Source: Enoplolaimus lenunculus (Eukaryota > Nematoda > Enoplea > Enoplida > Thoracostomopsidae). From it: 64,000 nucleotides of DNA. The position numbers and the translations under genes are program-made. Positions 48,733 to 60,218 of this stretch are shown piece after piece. Under the pieces are notes generated by a model. It had not been told where the DNA came from. It did no database searches and saw only the letters and a list, made by a program, of their open reading frames with translations. Every line of letters starts with the position of its first letter. Position 1 is the first letter of the stretch. The stretch covers positions 1 through 64,000 of the forward strand of contig JASANG010001690.1 of NCBI GenBank assembly GCA_030248215.1. The letters run 5' to 3'.

Positions 48733-48950
48733 CACTACAAAAAAGGATGAGTCAAATTGTCTCTCTCCGAAATAGGCTTTTCCGAACTACACAAACTGAG
48801 TCAAAATTCGACTCCGCCAGAGTGAAGTTCGGCTCACTGAGCAGATCGGGTAAGTCGAATTTGACTCTGGCGGAGTCGAATTTGACTCAGTTTGCGTAAT
48901 CCGGAAAAGCGTATTTCGGAGAGTCCATTTGACTCACCATTTTTTGCAGG
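48733..48950. mobile_element. Palindromic MITE, GAGTCAAATT family (copy 1)
   Basis: Almost the whole element is one inverted repeat. GGATGAGTCAAATTGTCTCT and TCTCCGAAATAGGCTTTTCC on the left face GGAAAAGCGTATTTCGGAGA and ATTTGACTCACCAT on the right. The ends are TACAAAAAA and TTTTTTGCA. The inner arms repeat TCGACTCCGCCAGAG. Confidence 0.85.
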
Positions 48951-49846
48951 TACTGTTGATTGTTTTGTTTTGATCTCATTTTATTGTGCATTCACAGTTG
49001 ACTGAAACCGACTGAGCTGGTGTGTTGCTGAAACACAATTCAACTTTTGTCCGTCAAACTGCAATATATTACTGTTCCGGCCGGAATTCCTGCAGAAATT
49101 TAATTCCTGTTCCTGCACTCAAAAATGCAGGAACCGGATATGTTTACGGTTGTGTCCAATTATTCAGAACCATTTAAATATCGGAAACTTTGTTTTTGAA
49201 AAATTTTTATTTCGAAATGAGTGCTTTTTCAGTTTAGTACAACTTTGTTATAATAAACAGAATTGTTTTCGCCAAACTTAATGATGAAATAGGAGAAAAT
49301 TCGCTTAAGTTTGGGCAGTTATCTGAAAAGTCCAAAATGAATTTGGTGATGAAGATTGTTTTAAATTCCGGCTCCTATTCCGTTTCCGGTCAAAACATTG
49401 AGTTCCTGTTCAGTAAAACATAGTTCCTTTTTGAACCCTGATGCATATATGTTGGCTTGCTATTAGTTTCGTTTGATCTCCGTAATGTAAAATATATATA
49501 CGTTTACGATATTAAGGAAACATTGTGCAATTCCAAGCCCAACAGGATAATTGAACCGTTTCTTAAATCGGTATTTTCTCTGAACAATTTAGCTTATGAA
49601 TACTATCATGATGTATTGTGTATTGTTCTTTAACAGTAAACTGCGTAAAAGTTCGTGTTTTGTGGATGTTTATTTCCCATGCTCAAATACGTGAAGCACG
49701 GGCTTAACAGTGTAGCAACTTAAACATGCACTTCTGTGAATTGTTCTTGCGACCCGTTTATTTCGTTATTTGTATCCCTGATTATGGCTGTAAACAAGAT
49801 TTTTAGCCCGCAGGCTTGTGTCATCTGTTTTCACGTGTTTTATCTT

Positions 49847-49976
49847 GGCCAATGTTCTTTGAGGGGACTAACAGTAGATTAAGCGTATTTCTAAGCTTAA
49901 GCAAATAATCTAGAATATAAACCTGCTATTTTAATAACTAACACGAAAGCTGGACACCCTTAAAGTAACCTGGGCG
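49847..49976. mobile_element. 130-bp GCCTAA-family MITE, perfect 8-bp TSD
   Basis: GGCCAATGTTCTTTGAGG at the left and CTTAAAGTAACCTGGGCG at the right are inverted. TTTATCTT occurs exactly at 49839-49846 and 49977-49984. Same family as 21924-22113. The spacer 48951-49846 also holds GGAATTCCTGCAG and GGAACCGGATATG fragments of the GGAACC family near 49080-49140 and 49370-49430. Confidence 0.85.
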
Positions 49977-50119
49977 TTTATCTTTATAGGCTGCTATCTG
50001 GCACCTGATTCTTAAGGTCATATTTTACGCAACCTTTGGGAGCCGTGGGTTTCACGATGATATTTTTGTGCAGATGTGCGACACCTTTTCTTATGATGAT
50101 ATTCGCAGACCTGCGGCGT

Positions 50120-50383
50120 CTGTTTCCCATTATGATTCTGCCGGAGCGAGAGGTCAATTTTCTGCCGGATCCGGAGGCAGATCTCTGGTCGGATTTTGTT
50201 ACTTGCTTACACTGCAAAAAATGTAGAGTCAAATTGACTGCCTACTAAATATGCTTTAGTCAAACGCGCGATTCAGTGAATCGAATGTGACTGGTGGAGT
50301 CGAATTTTGACTCAATTTGTGAAGTTCCGATATATAAGCCTATTTCGGAGAGAGTCAATTTGACTCACCATTTTTTTGCAATG
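50120..50383. mobile_element. CTCCGG-family end next to GAGTCAAATT palindromic MITE (copy 2)
   Basis: 50140-50200 is a reversed CTCCGG-family left end (CTGCCGGATCCGGAGGCAGA). 50211-50383 starts ACTGCAAAAAATGTAGAGTC and ends TTGACTCACCATTTTTTTGC, matching 48733-48950. The internal order is the same but more diverged. Confidence 0.72.
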
Positions 50384-50608
50384 TATGTAAACAACGCGAA
50401 ATGTTGAGTAGAATTTTTAGATTCATAGTTCATTGTTGCAGCTGTTTCTAGTATTCGGCTCAGGCTGCACCTTGTTGCCAAAACTGTAAACATGTAACTT
50501 TTTGTATATATTTTGATCACCTCTAATTTCAGTACTAAAGTTCTAAAACTATTTAGGTTTGTATTGATTTCATGTTAACCGTGAGTTTTGTACTCGTGGT
50601 TGATTAAA

Positions 50609-51485
50609 ATGGCTGGCAGAGGTATGCATCCGTTGTTACGGCAAGAACATTTTGTACGACTTATTGATGACGAATGGCGCTCCGACAAACTTCCAAATGA
50701 AGATGTTCCGGTTCCGGCGGACGAAATGCCTGATACAGACGCTGATAATGGTGCAGGTGGAGCAACCGTAGGTTATTCCGCTTATTGCTACATTTGCGTA
50801 TAGTTTTTTGTATCGGTTAAATAAATACTTGATCGAAGAATGTACTAAGTTTTAACTTAGTAGCGTTTTGTCACGAATTTTAGAAGACATGCTGAGATAT
50901 ACGTGTACTGCACTATACCGTAGTGCGTATTAGGGTGTAGTTGAGTATCGGAACCGGATATTATGCGGATATAGTGTCTAAACTTGTACATTGTTTGAAG
51001 CATTTGAGTCGTGCAAATTTTGTGATTACTGAATTAAAATTAATTTCACCTTCAATTTCTCATTTTACTTCAGTGTATCAAAGTTTTACGTTCTTGACTT
51101 GTCCAGTAATAAATGCAATCGTAGCAAGATGTTAAAGACGCTCACTCTTGTAAAAATCAGTTTTATGAAATCCAGTACCGCCACCTTAAATATCAGGTAT
51201 CTGGTAGAGTTATACCTAATGCCAGAACCGGATACGTAATATATCGGTTGCTGGCTGGATATTAAACCGGATCTGGATATGCGGTCCCACTCTACCCTGG
51301 TGCCCTGGTACGTATATAATTTCACTGTTATGTAATAACGCCGTTGTTTCGCAAGCTAAATTTGTGTGATTTTTTAGGAAACTTTGAAAGATATTGAGTC
51401 ACGGTGGACACATCTCGGGTTACATCGTATTGATCGTGGTCAAGTTTTATCTCAAACTGTTGAAAATCATGTTCAACAGACATAA
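50609..51485 (+). CDS. ANAPC13: ANAPC13-like subunit of the anaphase-promoting complex
   Basis: A small structural subunit of the APC/C ubiquitin ligase. Exons 50609-50767 and 51378-51485 join in phase 0 to 88 aa (human APC13 is 74). The core matches the family: LIDDEWRSDKLPNEDVPVP at residues 18-36, then an acidic DTDADNG stretch, and SRWTHLGLHRI in exon 2 aligning with the human KWTDLALQYL. The start at 50609 gives MAGRGMHPLLRQ. A second ATG at 50624 would shorten it by five residues. The C-terminal tail after HRI is longer than in human and not recognisably conserved. The family is short and weakly conserved, so identity rests on the LIDDEWR..KLP.EDV block. Confidence 0.88.
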
Positions 51486-52185
51486 ATGTGAAGAATTCGT
51501 TTCGAACTGATACTTACAACTTTAATACAACGTCATGGGATTAATTAATCGTTGGTCATTGAATTGTTTACCATCCGTTGAATTTGATGACAGCGAAATG
51601 AATTTGATTATGCTTCGGTTTGCAGTATCTGAAGTTTTTTATGTATCCTGTAGTTGACCCGAATGAGAAAGATTAATATTTGTTTTGTTTCTCCAGAGGG
51701 TGTTACGGGCTGTTACTTATTTTTAATTCATCCAACGTTAGCTGGACCCAACTCCCTTGTTTGAAATGTTTTTATATTTTTTCCTTTGCTTGACTGGCTT
51801 GCTAAAAAGATCGCAGTGACCGTTAGTCTTTTTCTGGAAAACTTAATGCGGGTTTTCTGTGTGTACATAATATATATGTTATATATTAAAGCATTTATAG
51901 CAGTCTAGGCCATTTTTTAACTTTGGCCGCGTTTTTAGACCCTAATTAGGACTTATGGACTCTATCCACTAACGGACTTTAATTAGAGCTAAGAGCTACT
52001 ATTGATTGGGCTCAAAAACGGCCTCCTATTGTTCCCACTTGTTCGGACAGCATTCGAAATTACGGTGTTGCGAAACACATGATTGGTTATATTCGTTCGA
52101 ATTGTTCAACTTTGTTAAGGTTGTGCTTTGCCCAATTCATGATTTGTAGTATTTGTTCGAATTTATCGATATCCAAGATCTTTAT
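51486..52185. other. 3' flank of ANAPC13 with GAGTCC-type remnants
   Basis: ACGGACTTTAATTAGAGC and TATTGATTGGGCTCAAAA near 51970-52020 resemble the element at 57178-57481. No gene is seen. Confidence 0.45.
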
Positions 52186-52273
52186 GGCCCATGTTAGTTT
52201 TAGGGCCGTCCCGGTTTGGCTGAGGAATATATACGCTTAATCTACTGTTACAGCCCTAAAAGTAACATTGGCC
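52186..52273. mobile_element. 88-bp GCCTAA-family MITE with 8-bp TSD
   Basis: The ends GGCCCATGTTAGTTTTAGGG and CCCTAAAAGTAACATTGGCC are inverted. The flanks ATCTTTAT (52178-52185) and GTCTTTAT (52274-52281) match at seven of eight. It is the shortest member seen, with hardly any hexamer left. Confidence 0.83.
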
Positions 52274-52437
52274 GTCTTTATTGTGATTGCGAAATTTTTT
52301 TGGTGACAATCGTGCAAGTTTTGCGCGTTTAAGGAAGCGAGTAAATTTTCATCTGTGGTGTTGCATTTCGTAAAACTTCAAGTATAGCTTATATATCATC
52401 TGTAGAGCCGTGTAGCAATTAGCAATAACGTTTGTGC

Positions 52438-52781
52438 CAGGGTACAACCGCAGGTCTGCCTCCGGCTCCGGCAGAAAATTGGCCTCCGGCTCCGGTACAA
52501 TTTTTGCCGGCGGTTCCGGCAATTTCGGTAGTAAAACTTTACATAATTTTGCAAAATTTATCTGTTTAGCGCGTATCGTTTTACTTTTGTCACAATTTTC
52601 AGAAAAAATTTTCGAAATTTCGCTATGAACTTAGCGTAAAACCAAACCACAACATATTGCAGATATTGGCTACAATTAACTAATTAACCATCATTTTTAC
52701 TACCTAATTTCGCCTCACCTCCGGCTCCGGCAAGTTTCGTTGACCTCCGGCTCCGGTATTTTTTACCTCTGGTTGCATCGT
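52438..52781. mobile_element. CTCCGG-family MITE flanked by ~25-bp direct repeats
   Basis: It starts CAGGGTACAACCGCAGG with CCTCCGGCTCCGGCAGAAAA and ends CTCCGGCTCCGGTATTTTTT, TGGTTGCATCGTG. The flank CCGTGTAGCAATTAGCAATA continues as ACGT on both sides (about 52408-52432 and 52782-52806). This is longer than an hAT duplication. Confidence 0.75.
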
Positions 52782-52932
52782 GCCGTGTAGCAATTAGCAA
52801 TAACGTCTACGCAGTCTCCCGTTGAATGCTGCAACACTAGCGAGCAAATGGACTAAAAAAGTTGGCTACATAGCAGACAGATTGTTAACACTGCAAATTT
52901 AGAATCATTTTTGCTGCCTAATGTTGAGCCAA

Positions 52933-53260
52933 TTGTTACTTTTAGGGCCGTTCCGGTTTCTGGTGGGTTTGTAAAATAGTGCTTACATTCTAGACTACAT
53001 TTTTTGCTTAGGTTTAGGCTTCGGAATACGCTCAGTCTATCGTTACAGCTTTAAAAGTAACGGCCCTTGTGCAGAACAAGGCCGGAACCGTAGTATAAGC
53101 ATATTCCTAAGCCTAAGCTTAAGCGTAAGGATGAGCATATTCCTAAGCGTAAGCCTAGGCCTAAGCAAAAAATTTAGTCTAACCTTAAACTGACTATTAC
53201 AGCTCCTCCGGAAAACAATCTGGCCCTGTTCTGTACATGGGCCAAAGTAACATTGACTTA
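52933..53260. repeat. Two adjoining GCCTAA-family copies
   Basis: 52933-53070 runs from ATTGTTACTTTTAGGGCCGT to AGCTTTAAAAGTAACGGCCC. 53080-53240 contains CCTAAGCCTAAGCTTAAGCG and ends ACATGGGCCAAAGTAAC. TTAGGC-like hexamers occur in both, in opposite orientation, so the pair can also fold back. Confidence 0.65.
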
Positions 53261-53609
53261 ATTTTGTTGTACCTCAGTGTGCTGATTGTTACCATCGAAT
53301 TCTCCAAATTTCGTTGACAAAATTAGCGAAAGATATAAATCATCACTATAGAAAAATATAAGATAGCGGAATATAGAATTCGAAACAAATCCTATTGGTG
53401 CTTTCAGATTTTTATTACTATCAGGCTAGAAACTAATGATATATATTTCAGATTTCAATTACTATCAGGGTATAAACTAATGGTATCAGAGATACGCGCT
53501 AAATTCTTTTACAGACTGGTTCAAGTACTGTTTAAATTGAATGGTTTCACCAGGCTAATTAGTTAGCTTCCAAGCTACAACGTGGACTCACTTTTGGTAG
53601 AAGAAATCA

Positions 53610-56341
53610 ATGGCGAGTCGCGGAGACATAGAAGAGTTTTTGGAAACCCGGCCACCAGTTGTCGATCATCGTCGTAGTTTCTTTGAATCGCTAATTTGCG
53701 GGGCATGTGCTGGTCTCGCTGTTGATCTTACACTATATCCAATTGATACGATTAAAACGCGATTGCAGAGCGAAGTCGGATTTCGTAAAGCTGGTAAGTG
53801 TCAAGTGTAGCAATACTGTATCAGTGTAGTGATCAAAATCATTTTGTGGTGTGGGAATTTAAACGTTATTGGTAACCAAGCGGTATACACAAAATAAATT
53901 GTCTTGAAATTTCAAAACTCATACATTTTTAAATTTTCAATTTCTAATTTTTATGTATGTAAAAAAGTTGTCCGCTTATACTATTAAGACAGTACATATA
54001 TAAAAATTTCGGGTTGAGCTCAAGCTTCCCTTCAACCTTAGACGCATTAGATTGTAAAATTTGCGAATTTTGTTGACCTTAACTCCCAATTTTGAATGAG
54101 ATTTCTCTTGCAAATCTTGTTTCTAAGACATATTTATCTTAAATATCAGCAAAACAAGTCTTTTATTTCAGACATGTTTGTCTTATATTTCAGACATATT
54201 TGTCTTGTATTTCAGAAATATTTGTCGTAATGGTTTATGAAACACACTCTTAAATTTAAGACATTTAAGTGTTAAAAATTTCAGACACATATTTCTGAAA
54301 TTTTTGAAAACAAATGTCTTGCATTCAAGACATATATGTCTGGAGTCCAGATTGACATAATTGTCTTGAATTTAAGAAAATATTTCTTGAATGTCACAAA
54401 ATATTTTTTGTGTGTAGATAGTTTTTATAATTATATTTAGAGCAACTTCAATGATTATACTATGACTTGCCCTATATGAAATTTCTTGATTATTAAGTCG
54501 GCAAATGAGAAGTTGCTTACTGTATTGCTTACGCTTATAATTTACAATTTGAGTATGGTCAAATTAAGATTCTTATTCCATGCAAAGTTTACAGGACATT
54601 TTCGTTCGCTTTATGCCGGCGTTCCGTCTGTGATGCTCGGTTCCGCTCCAGGTTCCGCTGTGTTCTTCATAACGTACGAGACAATCAAGCGATGTATTGA
54701 TCGTTCAAAATTCCTAAAATCCCAACTTGGGATCCCTGAATGGTGCGGTAAGCATTGACCATAATAAATATTCATTATGAAGTGACCAAAACGGTAAACG
54801 GTAAAACGCATGCCTGTTAGATTCCTGTGGCGGAAATAGAAAACGAATATATGAAAATATATAAAACTCGAAAACTGTTTTGTTTCTCGTGCTGTAGTGA
54901 CCGGAATAGATGGGTCATTGATATTTATTTCGCATTTCCAGAGGGTATCCGCGCTGTTCAGTTGCGGACTGTTATTTGTTTTTCAATCCAACTCTCCAGT
55001 GAATTTGGACCACACCTTTAACTTATTTATGTTCATTATTTTAGGAATTACTTTTGACTCAGGATTGCTGCTATAAATATAGATAACAGTGTACTTGAAA
55101 CAATGAGCAAAATCCCCATATGCTGAATTTATTTAGGCTAAGCAAACTTTTACACCATCCAATTAGGGTAATTGACGTTTATGGACTAATTATTACTTCT
55201 TTTGAACCATGTCCATGTACAAAGGTTTAATTAGCAAAATAGACTACTATTGACTCGGACTCAAAATAGCGACTACAGAATATATAACGATAGTAAAAGT
55301 AGAAATGTATATTACGTTGTGTAATTTATTTATATGTAGTATCTTAAAAATATTGTAATAATTATTGTTAATGCGTCAAAGGAAAAATAAACATTGATAT
55401 TCGGGAACCGGATGATTTGCTGTATCCATGTTACCGGTATTGTTGTAGGACAAGCAACTGCGGCATCTGTTGGCGAAGTGATGGCGTGTTGCATTCGCGT
55501 TCCAACTGAAGTTGTGAAACAGCGTGTACAAGCAAGTGCGTTCACTCATCGACGAGCGGCGTTTTTCGTTTTCAGCCGCACTGTTCACCGTGAAGGATGG
55601 TCTGGGCTGTTTCAAGGCTACAGGGCGACCGTCATGCGTGAAATACCGTTTTCATTCATCCAGTTTCCGCTATGGGAAGCGTTGAGAGTTCGTTGGTCTA
55701 AACGGTCAGGAAAACCTGTTACACCGTTTCGTTCGGCGATTTGTGGTTGTGTTGCAGGTGGCATTGCGGCTGCACTAACGACGCCATTCGACGTCGCGAA
55801 GACTCGAATAATGCTTTCAGAACGATTGCATGGTGGTCGAACTCTGTTCAAGCGAGATTTAACGCTGCGCCATGTTCTTGCAGAAGTTTATCGACAAAAT
55901 GGTATTTGGCATGGCTGGTTTGCTGGAATCGCGCCGCGAACCACGTGGATGTGTATTGGTGGTTTTATATTTTTCGGTGTCTACGACGCTATATTTGCGC
56001 TATTCCGGCATGACATGCGGCCAGCTTTGTCTGATCATTACGAACATGATGACGTTATGCACGGTAGCACAGTTCTGCACAGAAGTACCGATATAGTGAC
56101 AGAAAGTGATAGATTGCCAGGTCGAGCTTCAGATGGCCGCTATTATGACATTGGTTCGGACAATTCAATTGAGTCTCCCGTGCTCCGGTGGTGGTCGAAC
56201 GCATTGGACTCAATGACATCATACCTTGCGATGACGTATTTCATGCCTGAAGAACGGCGGCGTATTGCACCTCGTACGTTTGATGACGTGAGACGCGAAG
56301 CTAAACTGCTCGATGAAGCAATGAAAGCCGGAAAGTTATGA
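53610..56341 (+). CDS. SLC25A26: SLC25A26-like mitochondrial S-adenosylmethionine carrier, with C-terminal extension
   Basis: An inner-membrane carrier that exchanges cytosolic S-adenosylmethionine for S-adenosylhomocysteine. Exons 53610-53793, 54595-54747, 55449-56341 join in phase to 409 aa. The three mitochondrial carrier repeats are visible: PIDTIK at 44-49, PTEVVK at 131-136 and PFDVAK at 225-230, each with its small-residue helix. [30 protein letters not shown] and [20 protein letters not shown] match SLC25A26 closely. A charged 20-residue N-terminal lead precedes helix 1. About 110 residues follow the last helix (from near 298), rich in D/H/S and ending in an Arg/Glu-rich helix. Human SLC25A26 (about 274 aa) lacks this tail. 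The start is the first in-frame ATG. Confidence 0.92.
53880..54420. repeat. Minisatellite of CAGACATATTTGTCTTGTATTT-like units, possibly inside an inverted-end element
   Basis: About 54110-54390 holds degenerate ~20-bp units built on AGACATATTTGTCTT in both orientations. The outer ends, CACAAAATAAATTGTCTTGAA near 53890 and the complement of TTGAATGTCACAAAATATTT near 54385, are loosely inverted. It fills intron 1 of the SLC25A26-like gene. Intron 2 (54748-55448) holds GAGTCC-type remnants at 55160-55270. Confidence 0.65.
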
Positions 56342-56897
56342 ACTGCCTTTTGCTTCTGCTATAAGCGTAAAACTGAGTTTGCCGTCATTGGTGGCGAACA
56401 TTTTATCCAATCGGTTAAAGGTCTGAGTTCAACAGCTTTCGATTTGTGTTTTTCAAAGTTTAACAGAATATAAAAACTACGTAAGTCGGAGGCCAACAAA
56501 ATTGTTCAGAAAGTATAGGTAAAACTTCGCATGCAGGTTTGAAGATTGGATTTGACCGCTGGCATTGTGCACAAGTTGTACGCCCAATGATACTTTTAAG
56601 ACGTAACAGTAGAGTGTGAATTGTGCGTATAGAGGCGAGATAGCTTCAAGAGCATATAGAAATAACAGTCACCACAATTTTAAAGCTCAATGGTCATGGT
56701 TAAATATAATCGTGCTCAAAATATAATATATTAGGACGGTCAAAATATAATGTATTAGGGGAGTCAAAATATAATGGGGGTCCAAATATATGGGGGTGAA
56801 AATATTATACGACACCGGAGGTGAAGTGAAATTAGGTTTTGGTAAAATACTGTTAAGCCAGATGTTCCGACGACACGTTATATGAGGTCATGTATAC
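56342..56897. repeat. 3' flank of the carrier gene with short tandem
   Basis: 56715-56810 repeats GTCAAAATATAATGTATTAG-like units three to four times. Nothing else is recognised. Confidence 0.6.
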
Positions 56898-58004
56898 TAG
56901 TGATGGGCATCGGATATTTTTTCATATCCGGATATCCGGCAATTCTTGCCTGATATTTATCCGGATATTCGTATATATCCGGACATCCGAAATGAAATTT
57001 CCTATTTCGGATATCCGAAACTCGATTTTGTGTTTTTTGAATTTCCGAACCTCAATTTTCGTTTCTTAAGCACTCGTTTTAACTTGTTGCTCTAAAGGAA
57101 GTTACCCTGACCCTCAAGCAAATTGACATGAGCATAAAAGATACAATACTAAAAATCGGTATTTATTATGCCATGCAGTACTGTAGTGACCCGAATAAGA
57201 GGGGGTACCCATTTTGAGTCCCAATCAATAGGAGTCCGTATCCCTAATAAGAGTCCGTAAGCGCATAGAGTCCCTAAACCCTAATTAGAGTCCATAAATG
57301 TCAATCCCTAATTGTAGCGCATAAATGAATCCAGGACCAAATATATCTCAGTAACGAAGGGTGGCGGAGCGTGGGTTAAAAATAAATAACAGTCTGTAAC
57401 CGAATAACAGGGGGTGTCCTCTGGAGAGGTCAAATAAATATAAGTCCCACCTCTTATTCGGGTCACTCACTAGTCACTACAGCACCTCAATAGTTCTGGG
57501 TATTCAGTTTAGAAGATGCTACATACTACTAAATAAATACTTGCGTTGACAACTTAAAATTGAGTTGATTTGGCTTGTCCTTTGCACTGCAATAGAGATT
57601 CAATCGAATATAACCCTTCCCTCGAACTATATATACTTGAATCGTTTTAGTTCCAAGAACAAAGAACCACATTGAAATACACTTACGCTAATTCGTACAA
57701 ACATCAGCCCATGTTACTTATACTGGTGTCGCGCTTTCAGCAGCGGATCCAGAAATTTCTAAATGGGCGGGATGGTAAATATTTTGAAAAGCAATTTTTC
57801 TCCAAAAAATTTTCTTAGCGGGAAAATTATAAGGTAGGACCCTATTTTATAATGAAAGTATTATGATGAGAGGACACATTGTATGGTAATAAATGACCAT
57901 ATCATTTTATCACAAAAAATTTATGTGGGAGTGGGGACAAAATGTAAGGTAGGGGTCCTTAGGCATTTTTCTTATTCGGACGGGATATCCGGTGTTCATC
58001 TGTA
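56898..58004. mobile_element. 1.1-kb GATGGGCATC-family element, host of a nested insertion
   Basis: It begins TAGTGATGGGCATCGGATAT and ends GGATATCCGGTGTTCATCTG + TA, inverted. ATCCGGAT runs lie near the left end. The internal sequence parallels 32809-33450 in opposite orientation (CAAATCAATTCAATTTC there, AATTGAGTTGATTTGGC here). The flanks ATGTATAC and GTCTATAT are poor duplicates. 57178-57481 is a separate insertion. Confidence 0.7.
57178..57481. mobile_element. GAGTCC-family MITE nested in the 56898-58004 element
   Basis: The ends CTGTAGTGACCCGAATAAGA and TCTTATTCGGGTCACT...AGTCACTACAG are inverted. The interior has repeated GAGTCC/GGAGTCC words about 20-30 bp apart. The nesting shows it inserted later than its host. 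Confidence 0.78.
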
Positions 58005-59012
58005 GTCTATATCATACTGTTCTCAGTAAACGTTCTATCATCCTCGGATACACGAAGTTTTAACTCAGAAAAACTGTTAAATGAAACCGCTAAAACGTGC
58101 TAGAGGTAAAATTAGCGTTGCATTGAATTTACGGATATAGCTAGACGTGTGTGAAACCCAGCCGTATATCGAATTCTATAGAAACTCAGGCCCATGTTAC
58201 TTTTAGGGCCGTAAAGGTTTCTATTATTACAATTTTTGCTTAAGAAATAAAGTTTTTGAATCATCATGGAACAATTGTGTAAGAATGCGGTTTAATATTC
58301 TGACTGAGGTTTGGATACAGAATTTTTTCGTCAGTTTCAGCTACTTTTGTGGTGAAACAATGCAAATTATTCCAAAAAAATTTAGACAAAAGCATTTCGG
58401 ATATCCGGATACACGTTTTATTTCGCATACATATCCGGATATTTTTCATAACCGGATATCCGGTGCCCATCTATAATGTATACATCGGGACGGACAGTTT
58501 CCGCGAAGGACTGCTAGAAAAAGGTTACGCGTTGGACCAATTTTTTTGCATAAGTTTAAAGTGATGCGAAATTGGTAGAGGTTTAAAGTGATGCAAATTT
58601 GGTATATAGTTGAGAATAATGATAAAACCAAATCTGCCGCACGACCATTTTGCCTGCTGGAATGTGGTGAAGTAAGCTTAAGCTTTAGACCATATTAAGA
58701 ACCTTCCTCCATAGCAATCCCGCTGTAAAACGGTACGCCCCAGATCTGTACATTGCCCAACTATGGAATACCGAAATTAAAAATCGAAATTCACTTTACT
58801 ACACAGCTTTTCATAACCAATAAATATACGTTGGAACAAAAATTATAAGGTTATCACAGGTTAAACTATATATTCTTGATAATAAGTACAGTTTAGATAT
58901 AACAATATCGAGCGATTTGAAATACGGCATGCAGTATGTCCCAGTTCTTGCACGTGACTTGGATCGTAACGTTTTAACGTGAACTTTACTATAAAAACAA
59001 TACCCAAGTTAG
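58005..59012. repeat. Gene-free stretch with element fragments
   Basis: 58193-58240 has a GGCC-family terminus (GCCCATGTTACTTTTAGGGC). 58390-58475 is the right end of a GATGGGCATC-family copy (ATATCCGGTGCCCATCTATA). 58730-58750 (GTACGCCCCAGATCTGTACA) may be another terminus. No gene is seen. Confidence 0.5.
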
Positions 59013-59398
59013 CAGGGTGTAAACGGGTAGTAAGAATAACTAAAACTGAAAATGAATAATGACGTATAAACGTATGACGATGTTTTATTTTTCTGCCAAC
59101 TGAATTGAGGCATGCAAATGTACGCTGTGCTTTCACAATTTTTTAAAGAAATAATAACGGATGCACCGAAATCTTTATGATTTTGAATGCATTTCGCAAC
59201 TTTTATAGAACAAGCGCAACTTTTATAGAACAAGCGCAGCATATTTTAATTTAAAATTGCAGCGTATAGTAATAAAAAATTGCGAGATATATACGTGATT
59301 TTTAACTAAATTTGAGCTTAAAAACAGAATTTCCCGGTACTTCTATACCGGAAACGGACACCGATTTTTAGCGGAAACGGATTTCTGGTTACACCCTG
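59013..59398. mobile_element. AACGGAAAC-family MITE, near-complete
   Basis: CAGGGTGTAAACGGGTAGT and GATTTCTGGTTACACCCTG are inverted ends. The flanks CCAAGTTAG and CCAAGTAG differ by one base. A 21-bp tandem duplication (CAACTTTTATAGAACAAGCG) lies at 59190-59235. Relatives are at 23370 and 24687. Confidence 0.8.
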
Positions 59399-60218
59399 CC
59401 AAGTAGCAAAAAACTGCTCATGTCTTCCACAGGCGATAAACATCAAGACATACATACATACTCCTTGCACTTTTTCTATAATTTTCATGCACTGTTAGGT
59501 ATGTCGTATGTGCTAGCGTACTTCTGTACTATTTATTGAATAAAATAATCGTCTATGCTTAATGACAAACGCAAAACAAAATATGACTGCCACAGCGAAA
59601 GTTCTGGAATCGCGAAATGAACTTGCTTCGTTATTCCAAAGTAATTATTTCCTCATACATAGGCGGACACCACTGGCAAGTGCGCAAACATAAAATATAC
59701 AATAGATACTTTAAGAATTCACGCCAAAGGGGTACAGAAGGAGCTGAAAAAACGGAAACCAGAGTTCGAATATTTGGACTGAACAGAAGTCAAAGGAAGC
59801 AATACTAAAATAAAAATGCTGAATTTGACAATTTTAAACATGATATAATATAAAATTGTTAAAATTTGTTTGTTCTCTATCTATTTAATATTAGAAATCT
59901 CGACAACTGCACTGTTTTCCATATTGTTCCAAGGAAAAAACTCACTGAAAGGCACTGCTTTTCTACAAATACGAACAAAAATTCATTGTCAAGATGCCGA
60001 AGTTTTCGGCAAAGTTAAGCCGAAACCAGAGACCGATTTTCAGCCGTAGGCACAGCGGTTGTGCCCTGCAAATCAGGCGTTTTGGATCCTCGCGCAATCA
60101 CTCGCACGTTAATACGTCAAACGAAACGAACTCGCAATACTCGAATCTGTAGACATTAGAACAGCCTATTAAAATTTCTATGCAGCCACATTCATGCTAT
60201 TCTAGCTCATAACCATCA
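59399..60218. other. Gene-free stretch with two overlapping short ORFs
   Basis: ATG at 59583 opens a 36-codon frame, and another frame at 59617-59808 encodes a basic 63-residue peptide (SSYIGGHHWQVRKHKIYN...). Neither matches a family I recognise. 59990-60075 has GGTTGTGCCCTG at its end and AAGCCGAAACC, a probable MITE end. Confidence 0.3.

Noticed and set aside
59583-59808. Two overlapping small ORFs as a possible ribosomal-protein-like gene
   Set aside because: Basic composition only; no family match recognised and no convincing splice sites to extend either frame.
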